Assembly: GCF_016545825.1 (NCBI RefSeq)
Contig: NC_052616.1
Location: forward strand, 1,302,001-1,366,000
From: Eucalyptus grandis
Taxonomy: Eukaryota; Streptophyta; Magnoliopsida; Myrtales; Myrtaceae
Reading direction: 5' to 3'
Length of the DNA: 64,000 nucleotides
Below are positions 12,155 through 25,139 of this stretch, piece after piece. Position numbers and translations under genes: made by a program. Each line of letters opens with the position of its first letter. Position 1 is the first letter of the stretch. The notes under the pieces were generated by a model, which saw only the letters and a program-made list of their open reading frames with translations, was not told where the DNA came from and ran no database searches.

Positions 12155-15020
12155 GGACGAGAGACCGACTAGCTTACTGTTCCGGCTGCGGCAGCAGCAG
12201 CTGCAACCAACCCGTTAATAAGCCTCGAAACGAAAGAGAGATATCATCCCAAAAATCTACTCTCTTCAAATTCATATTGGTCGTTATAATATCCTGGAAG
12301 CATGGAAAATTCCAGTCATACCCTGTTCCCCGGTGCGGTCGAGAAATTTCCCCCAAGGGATCAGGCGTTCGACTGAAGCCACATGAATGGAGGAAACAAA
12401 AGAAATTGCCAAAAAATCGAAAGATTGATAGGATGCGGGGGGATTGGAATAGCGGGCATATTCTGACTTTTCTTTTTTTGAGTTCTATGGACGCACCGGG
12501 CCGGCTGGCGGGCCATTTGTTTAATCTTTGGCGAGTTTGACGATTCACGGTGGAGGCCACATCTCTGGTTGGAATCCTTCTTTTTTTACTCGATGCGGAG
12601 TTAAATTATTGCTGCCAGACGACTTCGCGGACCAATCCGGACGGTCCACGGAGGAGAGGAGAGAATTCGAGGACGTGGACGGGCCGTGACAAACAATAAC
12701 CTCTGAGCAACAGCGGAGGAGACACTCCCCAACGGCGTGACTGCGTCGTGCTTGTCCGGGGGGTCATTTGTCATTGTTTTTCTTCCCTAAATTACGATCG
12801 AACGACACATCCCCAGAAAGAGATTTGTAGAGTGAGAGAGAGAGAGAGAGAGAGCACGCGCAATAGGCAACGACGTGCATCGGCAACGACGTTGGGGTTT
12901 TGAATAGTGCGCTTCCCTCGGCGTTCCGTGCTTCTCGATTAGAATATTGCGAGTTTGACAGGTGTTTAGGTGATAAACAAAGGGTCAGGAACTCCATAGA
13001 TAATACCTGAGCTAAACGATACCCTCATCCTAGTAAATTTTTAATTCCTCTTTTGGGGCTTCTAGGAGTTGACTCGTGCATATCCAACCCGCTTGGATGA
13101 GTTATATTATATGTTTTGAATGGTTGGACCATCACGCGCATGATTTTTAATAATACAATCAGTACTTTCTTGAAAACTTTCTTGAAATTAACGGAATACG
13201 AGAAAATTTTGGAGATCTTTTGAATTGGAGGAATGGAATCACGTGCACAACCAATTTAATTTCACCGCGTGCCATGCATGATGTGATGGGTTTCAAAGGT
13301 GAAATCGTTTGGACAAAAATTTCAACTCTAAGCCACATTGGATTCCGGACGAGCAAATCGCGATGAGGAGATACCCAGGTAAAGCCGGCACATAAGAGAA
13401 AGCGAAATGTGAGAAATAAGATCCCCGATCGTCTTCAATCAGCAGCCTCAATGTTCTTGATATGCTACGGGCCTACCATATACAATCCACTCGCGAACAC
13501 GTTCCTTCCATGTGATTTGAATGGACCCGATGGTCAAATCTTATGAGCACGGTCGAAACTTCATTCGTCAATCCTGCGCCACAACCTTTTTTGACAAAGT
13601 TCTTTAAAGAATCCCCATTAGTTAAACGGTGCCAACACGATTCATCTTTCATTTATTTCGTCATTTTCTCTGCGTGCGATCTTAGTGGGGTTCCGCCACC
13701 CACCATCGGTTTTGCGCTCTAAGCAACTCGTCTGAACAGCAGATTAAATATAATTATCTGTACTTGGATAGTGACGGGCACTCACGTTAGAATTGGGAAC
13801 TTGAACGAATTATTATTCTCTTAAAAGTTAGCAACTCAAGAAGAGCGTCCGACAGCGGCCGTTCCTTGATTTGACGCTTCGCTCTATATTATTCAGAATA
13901 GGTAGGTGGCCAAACAGTTAGGCAATGAGGTCTCTAGTGAGGAATTTTCAATAGTCTTACGGCCCCGCCTCTCTCTCCCTCTCCTCTACCTCCGTGGCCA
14001 CCTAAACTTATATTCTAGTGCTCGTCTACCTCCGCCCCACGTTAACTCCCGAGGACACGTATGGGGACAAAAACGTTGATGCTCCCGCAATGCAGAAATG
14101 AGATGCGAAGTCAAAAAAGTCTTCAAAGAGCTCACGACTCCTATAGCTCCACGCGTAAAACAAAACATTTAACAAACCAGAAAGCACCCGAAAAAGGCCA
14201 AGTTGTATTCTCTAGTTACGAAAAAGTTAGATCATCTTTCAAAGAAGAAGCAGCCCATCAATTCAATTACTACTGACTAAATGAGGAACTGCCGTTGCCA
14301 TCTTCACGGGGACGTCAGGCGAGCACAAAGGCGAATATTGTCAGGCGGTGAAGCGCTTTTCACCTGCTTTTCAACGCTTCTGGTAATTACCAGTAAAGCG
14401 TAGCGAAGGAATCTTATTGCCCTTCTTCCACTTTTCATCAAGCATTCTGATTCCTTGGACGATGACGACGACAACAAAAGCAGACGTGTTTAACGAAAAC
14501 TGAGAGTTACGGAGTTATTTTATGCATCCCACTTCACCATCAGATCCTTCTGTATTCTCCTCTATTTTCAAAGTACCGGGGAAAAGAATAAGCGTTAATA
14601 GAGTAACTGGAGAGAACAGAAGATAAAGAAATATTTTGAAGACAACTTGGCTACAAGTTGATGTTTCACTATGACGACAAAAGGGGAAACATGTAATCAC
14701 ATAACAAATCTCCAGAAACTTCGCAGGATTGCATGTTCAGAAGGTGGGACATACAATTTGTATATGAGATGAATAGCTGAGTGCAAAACTTGAAAACTTT
14801 TTCAGCAGTTTCATGCGAATCCAGATTAGTTATGGAGGGAGTTAAATGCTTAACCTCTACTTTTCAGTAAATCAGAGTATTTTTGTCACTATTTGGATTA
14901 ACTGGACAGTCCTGATAATGAGTTGAACACTAAAGAAATATTCTCTTACAAAAATGTATGGTTAAAGGAAAAATGAAATGATAACCAAAGCAAGAATACC
15001 TTATGATCATTGACAATATA
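12155..15020. other. intergenic between GT90 copy 2 and TAD1
   Basis: The first 400 bases hold the presumed promoter and 5' leader of GT90 copy 2; the last few hundred hold the 3' region of TAD1 (transcribed leftward, stop at 15021). In between I see a GA microsatellite (12832-12854) and unremarkable sequence. No exon of a further gene could be supported on either strand. Confidence 0.45.
12832..12854. repeat. (GA)n microsatellite
   Basis: An uninterrupted GA run of about 23 bases, some 680 bp upstream of the start codon of GT90 copy 2. GA/CT runs are common in plant promoters, but this one is rather far away. Confidence 0.9.
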
Positions 15021-18000
15021 CTATCTCATGATAGTAAAAGCCTCATGATTGAGTGGTTTCAACAGCCAATTGTTAAAAAGGGTGTATCTTTTAGAGCCTT
15101 CGAAGCTGACCTGTAAGACTGAGCTCCTTCCTGCAAAAAGAATGAAAAGGAGGGAAAGCCACATCAATGTCAAAATGAGAGCAAACAAACTGTCAACATT
15201 GATTTCCATTTCATCGTTGATGAAATTGTTCTTTATCAATAGAGAGTTCTACACTTAGGTCCATCATCCATTCACAGACTTAACGAGGTGCAGAAGCTGA
15301 TAACAACTGATTAACTGCTAAATGTTTGTTGGACAAAGCGGCCACTTCCCATTCTGTTTTTCCACCCTCTAAATTCCTATTGACATGCCTGCTATCTAAT
15401 GGGAGCTTTGGCGGTAAGATGAAGAGTTGCATAACTATTTGGCTAAGGAGCTTCACCTTGTATTCTCGATAAGTAGTCTCCTTGCATGGCTCATTGGCTG
15501 CGCCCTCATGCTTGAGTGACAAGAATATCTCCAATAACTGCCTCCTGAGCGAAGAAGAAAACCAATATTGACAATAATTTTTGCACTGCTGTAGTCAAAA
15601 ACCGTTCAACATAGTTTGCACTTACTTGCAAAAAGATGACTCGGTTGATGGATAGCGTGCCCCCTTGGCAGAGGTACCTTGTTTCCTTCCCGTGGTTCCA
15701 AGAATAACCTCATGCAAGCAGACTTGTTCCAACATAATGAATACCTGAAAATGAATGCATATTGTTGGGAAAAAAAAAAAAAAATCTAGCAGATGCAAGC
15801 TATTTCAGCAGAAAAAAGGAGGTTGAACTGACCCGCATGTTAGAGTCGCCGCAGCACTCTCACAATGCTGGAATTCCACCAGTGGTATTGGGCCCACCAG
15901 GAACAATGGCTGCTAAGAGGATAATAAAATTTCAGTCGTCCCCACTCCATATTAATTTGCTAATAAACACTAAAAAAGTACAAACCTTGTTCAATCGGAA
16001 GGGACTTAATTGCTCTTGTGGAAAGCATGATAATCTTTCATATAGAGCATGCTGCAACTTATTCTGCACCAAAATGTCTTCAGAATTATTTGGAGACCGT
16101 CCAACTATCACAGAAGACAGGTAAACTGGTTCGAGGAAGTAGGAAAGCAAAGAACCTGAAGAGAGAAATGAGAATGCTACCAGCAGTCATTGTACCTAAC
16201 TGCCAATCTAGCAGAACAATGATATCACAAAATGCAGCCTTATCTTAAGGCAGGGGACTGGAAAAGACATGGAAGCCCAAGAAACAGGGAAAATCCAAGA
16301 AAGTAGCAGGAGGTTCATTATGTCTCATTATGCAATAAGCAGCCAGCCCTAGCTTCTGACCATTCCTAGATAGAAGGAACAAACCTTGAACACCAACAAT
16401 GTTCCATCTTGCTATCTTATCTGAGCAACAGACTGACAGTGTAGCATCACCACGTCCAGGCTTTCTCTGAACAGAGGCAACGATTGGTAACTCATCTCCT
16501 GTGATTGAACATATGAACAGATTTATGGAGAGAGAGAGAGTAAGTTAGTAAGGAGAAATGATTCCAAAGCCGCATCACTTGTCAAAGAATAGTTACATGA
16601 TGTCATTTTCTCACAAGCTATTGCACAATAAAAAGTTGTAAATTGCTAATATGTAAAGTTCACTGCTCAATTCAACAGGCCAAACAACAGAAAACTGACT
16701 AGTGATCCACATCGTTAACTCATGAATTTGCAGAGAAAGGAACACATATTGAATTAAAGCATGTATTAGAATGACAACCAGAGAAAATCAAAATGTAGGA
16801 ATTCTAGGGCCTGCATGGAAACACTTCTTGTTTCTGTTTCTGAACACTTTTTTTGTTTTTTTGTTCCTGGAACAAAATTAAAACAAAAAAAAGAAACAAA
16901 AAAAACTTACTTCTTGTTCCAGAAACGATTTTAAAGAAACACTTCTTCTTCTCTCTCTTCTCTTTTCTTCTTCTTTTCTTCTTCTTTTCTTCTTCTTTTT
17001 TTTGGCTGGTCACCGGCCTCGGCCATGGCCGGTGACCGGCCGTCGAGGCCGGTGACGCCGTCGAGGTCAGCAACCTCGCCGAGCATCGCCAGCCCCCGGC
17101 GAGCCTCGCCGTGGCTGGGCGAGGCTGCCACCCCGTCGGTCGGTCGCCGGCCTCCGGTGATCGGCCGAAAGAAGAAAAAAATAAAAAGAAATGAAAAATA
17201 AAATTAAAAAATTAAAAATTAAAAGAAACAAAAAAGAATAAAATCTACCAAACGTGTTTCTATTCATTTTTATTCTCGAACAAACATTACCAAACACGTT
17301 CTTTTTATTCAAAACTATTCCCTAACAGAAATACCTGGAACAAAAAAGAGAACAGGAACGTTACCATGCAGCCCCTAATCCTTCTTGGTCCACTCTAATA
17401 TGATCCTACGTCTTATGCTCCAGCTCCCTCTTAAACCCAAAATTATATAAATAAATAAATAAATAAATAAAAATCCAGCATTCACACACATTTTCATGCA
17501 TTTCAACACAGGATCATTTTGGGTTCATTTGTAGATAAAATATAAATTATTAGCATTTCAGCATCAATTGTAACATGTGATAGAATCCCAACCAACAAAA
17601 ATCTTTCCAGCACATTAGAAAACCAGAGCAAGATGTTGCATGAAAATGAATCATCCAGATAATTCACAAACAGGAGGAACCCAAAAAAGAAATGTTAATC
17701 AGTCAAGGAGCTTAACTCTTCCATTACCATGTTTATTCAACATATCCTCTGAAACCGTTCTTCCCGTGTCTTCCACCATTGATGGTACCTTGACTTCATT
17801 TTCTTCCATCATTGCAGATATTTTATGAGGCAACAGGGAGGGGGAGGAGCAACTCCGCCTACGCATACAACAGAAAGATTCATAAGCTTATAAAACTCAA
17901 CCACATCGTCGACTGTTCGATTGTCGAAAGGAAGTAGTCGATGAAAGCAAATAAAGAGTCCTAGCACCATAACATAGTAGGGGAAGCCATGAGCTATTTC

Positions 18001-18736
18001 CAGGAATTACATGGCAACTGCGATATGTACAGATGCAATTGCCAACCCACCCTCATTCTGTACTTCCCCTCGCCGTGGCCTTCTGGGATCGGCTCGAGCG
18101 GCGATTCACGATCACGAACATCACCGCCGCATCGAAATCGGTCGCTCCCATGGCCGTTTCCATCATCACCGTCAGACATCTTAAGTCGTTGGATCTCAGC
18201 ATACAAGTACCTGGTTCGAAACGAACTCACGCCTCAGAAGTCATCAACAATCGTCAACGAGTGAAGCGCAAAACACGTGCTCTCAGCGGCAAAAGCAAAC
18301 CGGCGACGATGCTCGACCTCATCAGAGCTCTCCGCGCGATGATCTCAGCATGAGAATCGTTCACGACGTCGCCGTGGAGGCTCCGCAGAGAACGCCCGAT
18401 GCACTTCGTCCCCGTCCCGAGCGAAACCACTTCCAGTTCTGAGAGAGCGATTCACAGGATAAGAAACAGAATCATGCTCGATCCTAATAACCGACGAACG
18501 AATCGAAGCAACGATTCCGAGCTCGATAGAGAGGAGCACCTCGAGAAGGAGAGAGGAGAGGAGGAAGGCGGCGAGGACGGTGACCTCGCGCCCCTGGGGC
18601 TTCCCTTCTTCGGCAGGGAGCGGTAGCGAGCGAGGACCTCCTCGGAGGCTCTCTCCGCGAAGGCGGAGCCGCCGCCGCCGCCGCCGCCGCCGCTCGCCGG
18701 AGCGGACGGGGCGCTCGCTTCGCCGGGCGACCTCAT
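15021..18736 (-). CDS. TAD1: tRNA-specific adenosine deaminase 1 (ADAT1/TAD1)
   Basis: Deaminates adenosine 37 of tRNA-Ala to inosine (established for the family; Pfam A_deamin). Exons: 18736-18540 (poly-Gly, then [22 protein letters not shown]), 18438-18318 ([24 protein letters not shown]), 18210-18011 ([19 protein letters not shown]), 17858 to about 17690, 16498-16385 ([26 protein letters not shown]), 16155-15986 ([14 protein letters not shown]), 15909-15833, 15744-15626 ([25 protein letters not shown]), 15544-15457, 15130-15021 ([13 protein letters not shown], stop). The HAE motif, the PC cysteine and the CCSDK cysteine are the expected zinc ligands and catalytic glutamate. Splice sites are GT-AG, and split codons agree at most junctions. 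Frame breaks occur at the CCC 18603-18605, near 18555, near 17847, near 15719 and at the five-A run 15075-15079; each is repaired by one extra base. The exact end of exon 4 is unclear. Confidence 0.9.
16807..17374. mobile_element. PIF/Harbinger-like MITE in a TAD1 intron
   Basis: The ends are inverted: GGGCCTGCATGG on the left, and CCATGCAGCCC on the right (reverse complement GGGCTGCATGG). Both sides are flanked by CTA (16804-16806 and 17375-17377), a 3-bp target duplication of the Harbinger kind. The interior has arms rich in TTTCTGTTTCTG and GTTCCTGGAACA, and a GC-rich core at about 17005-17165 (GGTCACCGGCC, CCTCGCCG). It lies in the intron between exons 4 and 5 of TAD1. Relatives are at 42566-43672 and 60547-61285. 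Confidence 0.8.
18668..18692. repeat. (GCC)n trinucleotide run coding poly-glycine
   Basis: About eight GCC units on the plus strand, read on the minus strand as glycine codons near residues 16-23 of TAD1, before the deaminase domain. Such a run is length-variable and lies in a region not needed for catalysis. Confidence 0.9.
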
Positions 18737-19001
18737 CGGCGGACTTCCACTTCAGCTCACTCTCTGGAAGGCGAGAGAACCTGAGAGGGACGAAACGATG
18801 AAATGATGGAGATGCAGACGCTGCTTCGAAGTAACGGGCTGATTCTGCTCTACGGTTTGGGCCCAAAATGAGCGAAATTCATGGGCCTTTAGGTCCATGA
18901 TTAGATCTAAATGGACCAATGAGATCCCACCCTTCACCACTCGCAAGTTCGCCGGGTTACAAATTATGAACACGGTGTTCACGCGAACTTGACGGAAATT
19001 A

Positions 19002-19380
19002 AAGGGAAAATAACATAGATGACCCTTAAATTTTTAATTTATTTAAAGTGAATTTAGTTTAATGTGCAATATGGTCCATAAATTTTCAATTTGTTTAATG
19101 CAATTCAACTTAATTTTTGAAGTATATAGAAATATTCAATGTTGTCCGAACTTGAAGTAATGGAAGAAATATATTGATCATTTTCTTATCACTTAGGGAA
19201 TAAGTTAAACAAGTACTCAAAGTTGATGAATTATATTTAACAAATTGAAAATTCATAAAACACTTTACACATTAAACTAAAGTTCATGGATCATTGAATA
19301 AAATTTAAAGTTTATGAACCACATTACATACCGGATTAAAGTTCATAGACTATTTGTATCATTATTTCAAAATTTAGTAT
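19002..19380. mobile_element. MITE of the same family as 1530-1970
   Basis: The left end reads AAAATAACATAGATGACCC with TAATGTGCAATATGGTCC; the right end, about 19300-19375, gives the inverse (ACCACATTACATACC, then TTTGTATCATTATTT). It sits about 270 bp upstream of the TAD1 start codon, so it may lie within or next to that promoter. Confidence 0.55.
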
Positions 19381-21037
19381 AGACATCGAAACTCACCATA
19401 TATGGCATGATCCAACAAGTTACATCCGATTCACGAGCTAAAAACTTTGTAAAAAGCTACAAAACTCGATCAGCTATAATTGATCCAAGTTAAGGCAGAT
19501 AAGCTTTGTCAAAACTCGACTCGAGTCGAAATTCCAGAGGCAAGACCTCAAGTCGATCTCGAACTTGACAGTCGGATCAACACGCTCGATCTCGATCTCG
19601 AGCTCGATGTCATTAATTGCGACAGCGAACATGAGCTAACGTCGCCCGCTTTTGCTTTCTAATCCTTCAAAGAAAGCCCAAATCCAGCCCCTCGATGGGC
19701 AAAACGAATCCCAAGCAATCACGTCGGAGGGGACAGCCGCCATCGACGTGGACACCTGGGGTCAACACGCTCGATCTTCACGTGGGCTTGGAGGAGATGG
19801 GCCGAAGACAGGCTGATCTTGCTGGCGTGGGCTGGCTTTCTTGGGCTGCCGGCACGAGCGAGAGAAGACCGAAGCAGCTGGTCTTCGAGAAATGAAGACC
19901 GACGTTGCTGGAGACCTGATCCACTGAAGACACGCGAAGATGAAGTTGCTTCGCTGGCGTGCGGTCGAAGATGGAGCAGTGGACTGGCCGACTGAACTTT
20001 GCTGGCGTCCGCACGATGGAGAGAAGATGGAAATGATGGGATGACGATGGCCTGAACGACTTCGTGGATGGAGATTGTGCGGTCTGCTGCAAAGGAGAAA
20101 ACGGTGGAGTTGAATTGCGGGCGTAGGGACTGATTCGGTGGGACTGAAGCCGCGTGGGCATCGCTGGCAGGGGAATTCAAAGGGGATGAAGGAGGGTCGA
20201 GCTTCACGGGAAAAGAAATGAAGATGGCAGAAGCGGTAAAGGAAAGAGGCAGGCGGGCTAGCGTGGTCGTGAGAAGTTGAGGGAGAGGAAGGAAAATCAA
20301 AGCAAAATATCCCAAAAATTTAATGCTTGGCCCCCCTTTAGCCTCCAACCTTATTCCTTATATCTCCAATACTTTCTTGCTTAGAATTTCTCTAAATTAA
20401 CCAAATTTTGAAGCCAAAAATTTGGCAATACTCAACCATAGCTGAATTTCCCGTTCGCCTCAATTTCTTCACATATTCCCAAATCGATGTCGATTTTGAT
20501 GAAGATGAAGCCCACGAATTTTCTACAAGTTCCGTCAGCAAATAGCTCACTCTGGAAGCCCGAATTTCTTGATTCGGCGCGTTCGAATTTTTGTTAATTT
20601 CCGAATTATGCAGAAACAATTTTCCGTAAAAATCCCAAGGCTCCGAAAATATGAGTCGACGTTTCCTAAAACAAATCATGACATGATAGAACTTTCAATT
20701 TTTAAAACCGGGTTCAATTTCGCGATTAATTTCAATCTGCGCGATTTTAATGGCCTAGCTGCATCGGATAGGCTTTTAGGAATTTTAATGCAATTGACCG
20801 TGGTCGATTGTTTGAAGTCACGTGTACATCTTGACACATTGTATTTCTTAGTTGTCGTGAAAATTCAAGATTTCAAATCACAGAACCCCGGGTACGAAAT
20901 GACAAAAGAATCGATTTAGTGTCATTCGATAGAAATTTTGCAATTAGGTGGAATCACCATCACACTAATCACATACCTCCATCAAATTGACCTATCTCCG
21001 ATCTCGATCGATTTTCACTATCTCCGTCTCGATCGAT
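19381..21037. other. unassigned, GC-richer block up to the assembly gap
   Basis: From about 19470 to 20340 the sequence is GC-richer and keeps an open frame of some 209 codons on the minus strand (20348-19719). Its peptide is rich in Ser, Leu and Pro and has no family motif. From 20340 to 21037 it is AT-richer, with phrases such as AACCCCGGGTACGAAATG. This style resembles the long terminal repeat of a retrotransposon running into the gap, but no ends are visible. I make no gene call. Confidence 0.3.
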
Positions 21038-21137
21038 NNNNNNNNNNNNNNNNNNNNNNNNNNNNNNNNNNNNNNNNNNNNNNNNNNNNNNNNNNNNNNN
21101 NNNNNNNNNNNNNNNNNNNNNNNNNNNNNNNNNNNNN
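21038..21137. other. assembly gap (100 N)
   Basis: Exactly 100 unknown bases, the usual size for a gap of unknown true length. The flanking phrases are similar on the left (GATCTCGATCGATTTT, then GTCTCGATCGAT), so a repeat may have caused the break. The segmental duplication copy called at 21138 starts at the gap edge. Confidence 0.99.
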
Positions 21138-22990
21138 TCGAATGGCGGACACAGGCAAAAGTGATGGAACCATCACATTACTCAATTTTGTTTTCTCTCT
21201 TTTTTTTTCTTTTTTTCCATCTAAGACAAAACCAGTGTCCCTCCTTTTCAAAAAAATAATTTATTTGGCAGATAGCCAACTTATTATCATATTATCAGTG
21301 GACCTAGAAGATAATCCGAAGAGCTATATGACTCGGAGGAGATTCAAAACAAAAGGTTTAGTATTCTACTTTCCTATAAATGAACTAATTTTTCGTAACC
21401 AGTGGTAGTTTGATTTAAAATATTTTCATGGAAAACCAAAAATAAGAATTAGAAATCACCTAATTTTGGCCTCTAAAAGTACATAAGTAACCTTAAGTTC
21501 GAAAAGAAAAGGCACAGAGAATGAAAAATTATTCGGAAAGTGTGTTAATATCATATCGACTTACTAGGATTCATGTGGATCTCACATTAGACCTTCCAAA
21601 TTTAGTAGTTCCAATTCAACTTAGCATATGTACAATGCTTATCAATACTCAATAGAAAATGAGTAGAAATGGAAGAAAAAAAAAAATGTTTCTTGACACC
21701 AGGATGAATCCCCAACCCTAATCAAAGTTAATTATTTCATCTCAAAGGATGCTTTTGAAGAATAAAGGAAACTATCCAAATTCTAATTGGGATTATATAT
21801 GTCTTGGACACCGTTTTCAAATTGGATGATATCAAACCTTCTATATGAATATGGCACTTGGTTTTTTTCTCTAGGGTACGTTTGTTTCACAGAAAATAAA
21901 TAATTTGAAAAAACATTTTTCTAAAAATAATCACATGTATCGAAATAATTAGTTAATAAAAAATATTTTCATTATCACCAATAATCTATGTCTTGACATT
22001 TTCATAGATGATGAAAATAATTTTTGTTCATTTATTTTTGTAAGCAAAAGTATAAACAATTATTTTTAAGAAAAGTTTTCCAAACAAATTTTTTCTGCAA
22101 AACAAACAAAGTGTTAAAGAATATCACTTAAACTCTGTTTGTTTCATGTGAAATAATTAGTCAACAAAAAAATTTATCATTATCAAAAATATTTTCTTCG
22201 TTCACGAAAATATTTAGACATAAATTATTATCGATCATGAAAACTTTTTTTCATTAACTAATTCTTTTAAGCGATACGGGCGATGATTTTTAGGAAAATA
22301 TTTTCAAATCATTCATTTTCTTTAAAAAATGAAGCAATTTATTATTTCTCCTATACATTCATTTATTTATCTATTTTTTTTTCTCAAAGGGAAAAGCTAA
22401 CTTTTGGTATTTTCCCGTTTTTAATCTAAAAATTTCAGACTACGAATGTGACAGCAAAAAGGTATTTTTCAACACAAACCATATCTATTCTCTGATCTAT
22501 ATATCTTTATAGCTATTTAAGGCATAGTTTTCATCACCCAAAAAAGAAGAAAAAAGCATAGTTTTCTCTTCAGCCAGCCAAACGAGTATTGCACCGGCTA
22601 GATTTTGCTTCTCACTTGAAAATGAAGATGAAAATTTCTTCTTTTTCCCACCATCTTTATTCTCTTGAGTTTCTCACCTGGGGATAACCGCTGGAAGGTG
22701 GAAGAACACTCTTTTTTTTTATCGCTAAGAGATAAGAGCCCTTGCGATAGTAAAGGATGTTGCTAGCTTCGGTGGTTCGCGACACGGGAGCAGCGAATTC
22801 TAATAAAGAGAAGGCATCCAAAAGATGGAGTTTCAGAAAGATTGAAGAATAAAAAAATCATTCAGCTGAGTCAAATATTTCCTATTATACGTAGGCTTTC
22901 TAGTATATATATATATATATATATATTTTCTAATTTGATGTTTCCTAGGTTACGGTTTCCTAGTTTAATGCTTGTATATAAGAGTCCTAA
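21138..22990. repeat. segmental duplication, copy 1 (uninterrupted)
   Basis: Collinear with 37965-43720: AATGGCGGACACAGGC at 21141 matches AATGGCGGAGACGGC at 37970, GACACCGTTTTCAAATTGG matches GACACCGTTTGCAAATCAGG, and CACTTGAAAATGAAGATG at 22615 matches the same phrase at 42270. Copy 1 lacks the 2.86-kb solo LTR and the 1.1-kb MITE found in copy 2, so it shows both empty sites. It carries its own AT microsatellite at 22904-22926. Inside it, 21870-22110 looks like a small inverted element (GTACGTTTGTTTCACAG against CAAAACAAACAAAGTG). Confidence 0.85.
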
Positions 22991-25139
22991 TCCCTCTACA
23001 ATTAAGAGGTGCACTCTCAGTCACATGGATGCAAATTTGTGAGTTGATAATACAGAAGAATTTCTTTCTAGCGAGTCATTCTTTCGATTCTTTATCCAGC
23101 TCATTGGAGATGAGCCTTTGACTTCTTTATCCTTGGAGGAGTATTAATTTATGCCTCGGTGGTGAACTCTTCTATTCCAAAGTTCTTTTTTTCCATTAAA
23201 ACATCAAACATTTTCATTCCATCAAACATGTTCGGCAATCTCACATAATCTCACCACGCATCAATTCACCCTGGGTAGGGCTAGGTACACTCTTGGCAAG
23301 GGTCTACCACTCTCTTTAGTGAGCAGCAATTGTCCATCTTAAACCTATCCCTATCCCTCTCCCTCTCTCTTTTTTTGAACTTGTTTGGTAATCTTAAATA
23401 GAATTGACTTAAATGACCTAATTAAGTCGATATTCCACTTAATCTAGTTAGTAAATGAAGTGTTAACAAATTGTTCAAAAGAAAAATAATTGATAGAAAT
23501 TAGATTTTTACCAAATATATTGGAAAACCTGCCAATAATGGTCTTTTCTCCATATTTGGTAATTGATAATATATTACTCTTCATCTTAAATTATCATCAA
23601 ACAAGTCATATAAATTAGTACTTAAATTTTGAGCACTTAATTTTCAGTTTTACCTCGAACCTTTTTGTTTCCATCTCTCTTTTCCGCTTTTCTTTTTCAT
23701 CAAAATTTTCAAACATGTTAATGAGAAATAATGAATATTTAAACATTTTCTTGTAGCTTTTATTTTTAGCAAGAAAATGTAACATCAGCATGCCAGCACC
23801 ACCTCTAAGTTCTTGCATTTATTAATGACAAAAATTACTTGACTGAAGAAATTATGCAAATTGAAATACTCAAAATTGGAGGATTCAATTGCCTAGGCGA
23901 CATAATATACAAGACTTAGCCTGAAAATATTCCTAAAATTAAACTTAAAAAATCGAATTTTCAAGGTCAAAGTACAATTATCATAATTTCACTAATGTTT
24001 AACGAGCATGTGTTAATATTTTCCATGTTCATAATGCTTTTTAGATTATAACTATCGAAAATTCAGTTGTCTGTAATAGAAGGGCTAGCACTACTATAAT
24101 TAAGGATTGTGTTTTCTTCTATTTATCTATCATTGATGAAAATTCTGACAATATTCAAATTTCATGTGAGTGATGACCATATATGTTTGTAATCTATCAA
24201 TCGAATGGTTGATTGAAAGGAGTTTCTTCTTATTAAAATTGGAGGCAAACATGACCCTATCATTAAATCACCCTGCCTATCTAGAATCCATACATAGCAA
24301 ATCATCAATAACCGCAACTTAATTCTCCACGACTAAGTATCTTACTTCATTTAAATATTTTCCGTATTTAATAACGAGCATTGAATATATGACAAATATG
24401 CCAAATGTGGAGTCACCGGGAAATTCAACTTTCATGCTTGAAGACGTGGAATCCCATGGTGGATCGATAGAGGCCGAGAATAGATTTGGGCCTTATGAAG
24501 ATCGTTGTCTTACTGTAGTGTTGATGGGCCTCCTCCATCTTGTCACTCTTGTAATCTCTCTCCTATTTTCCTTTCTGCAGTCTCACTCTCCCAGGACCCT
24601 CCTTTTCTTGCTGAACTTCAGAAGTTAGTATAGCTGATCTCCTTTCCCTCCACTAAGGTCATTCTCTCTCGTGACGAAAAGATTCAAAATTATATTAGTA
24701 GAATTGAGAAGTTTATGACTAAATTAGTATCTGCATAATATGTTTGAAACTACTTTGCTAATTATCCCCACGATCGGATGTGCATGTGCTTCTGTGGTTG
24801 TTTTATATAATAAGTCACCTTTAATTGCTACGTGTCTTTTACTTTAAGGTCATCAAAGTGGATTTTCCACTAATATTTTAAAATTCTGCTTCAAATACTG
24901 CCATTTTGACCTCATTAATGTTAATGTTGCTATTGGGGAAAAAACAAGTGATCCAAAAAAAAAAAAAAAATTCATCAAGATGGAGCAAACATGCCAAGTT
25001 GCAAATTTAATGTATCAATGAAGAACTATTGTAGTCTGACCACACTTTTACATATAATACAAGTACATAATACAAACGAAAAAGTTCTAACATCCATTTC
25101 ATATATTGTATAAAATCTTATAGTACAAACAAAAAAGAG
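22991..25139. other. intergenic, no gene recognised
   Basis: The left part (to about 23230) continues past the duplication and has a possible TATA-like TGTATATAAGAG at 22974. Further right the DNA is AT-rich, with short poly-A runs (24954-24970). Short open frames, such as 24389-24628, have no recognisable domain and no splice context. Confidence 0.4.

Noticed and set aside
15021..18736. TAD1 as a pseudogene
   Set aside because: Splice sites, zinc ligands and catalytic glutamate are all intact and the breaks are single bases. The same pattern is seen in neighbouring genes, so consensus error is the better explanation, though not proven.
19719..20348. Open frame of 209 codons on the minus strand
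   Set aside because: Low-complexity Ser/Leu/Pro peptide with no family motif, in a block that resembles retrotransposon sequence.
20938..21408. Open frame across the assembly gap
   Set aside because: More than a fifth of it consists of unknown bases, and the rest matches non-coding text of the segmental duplication.
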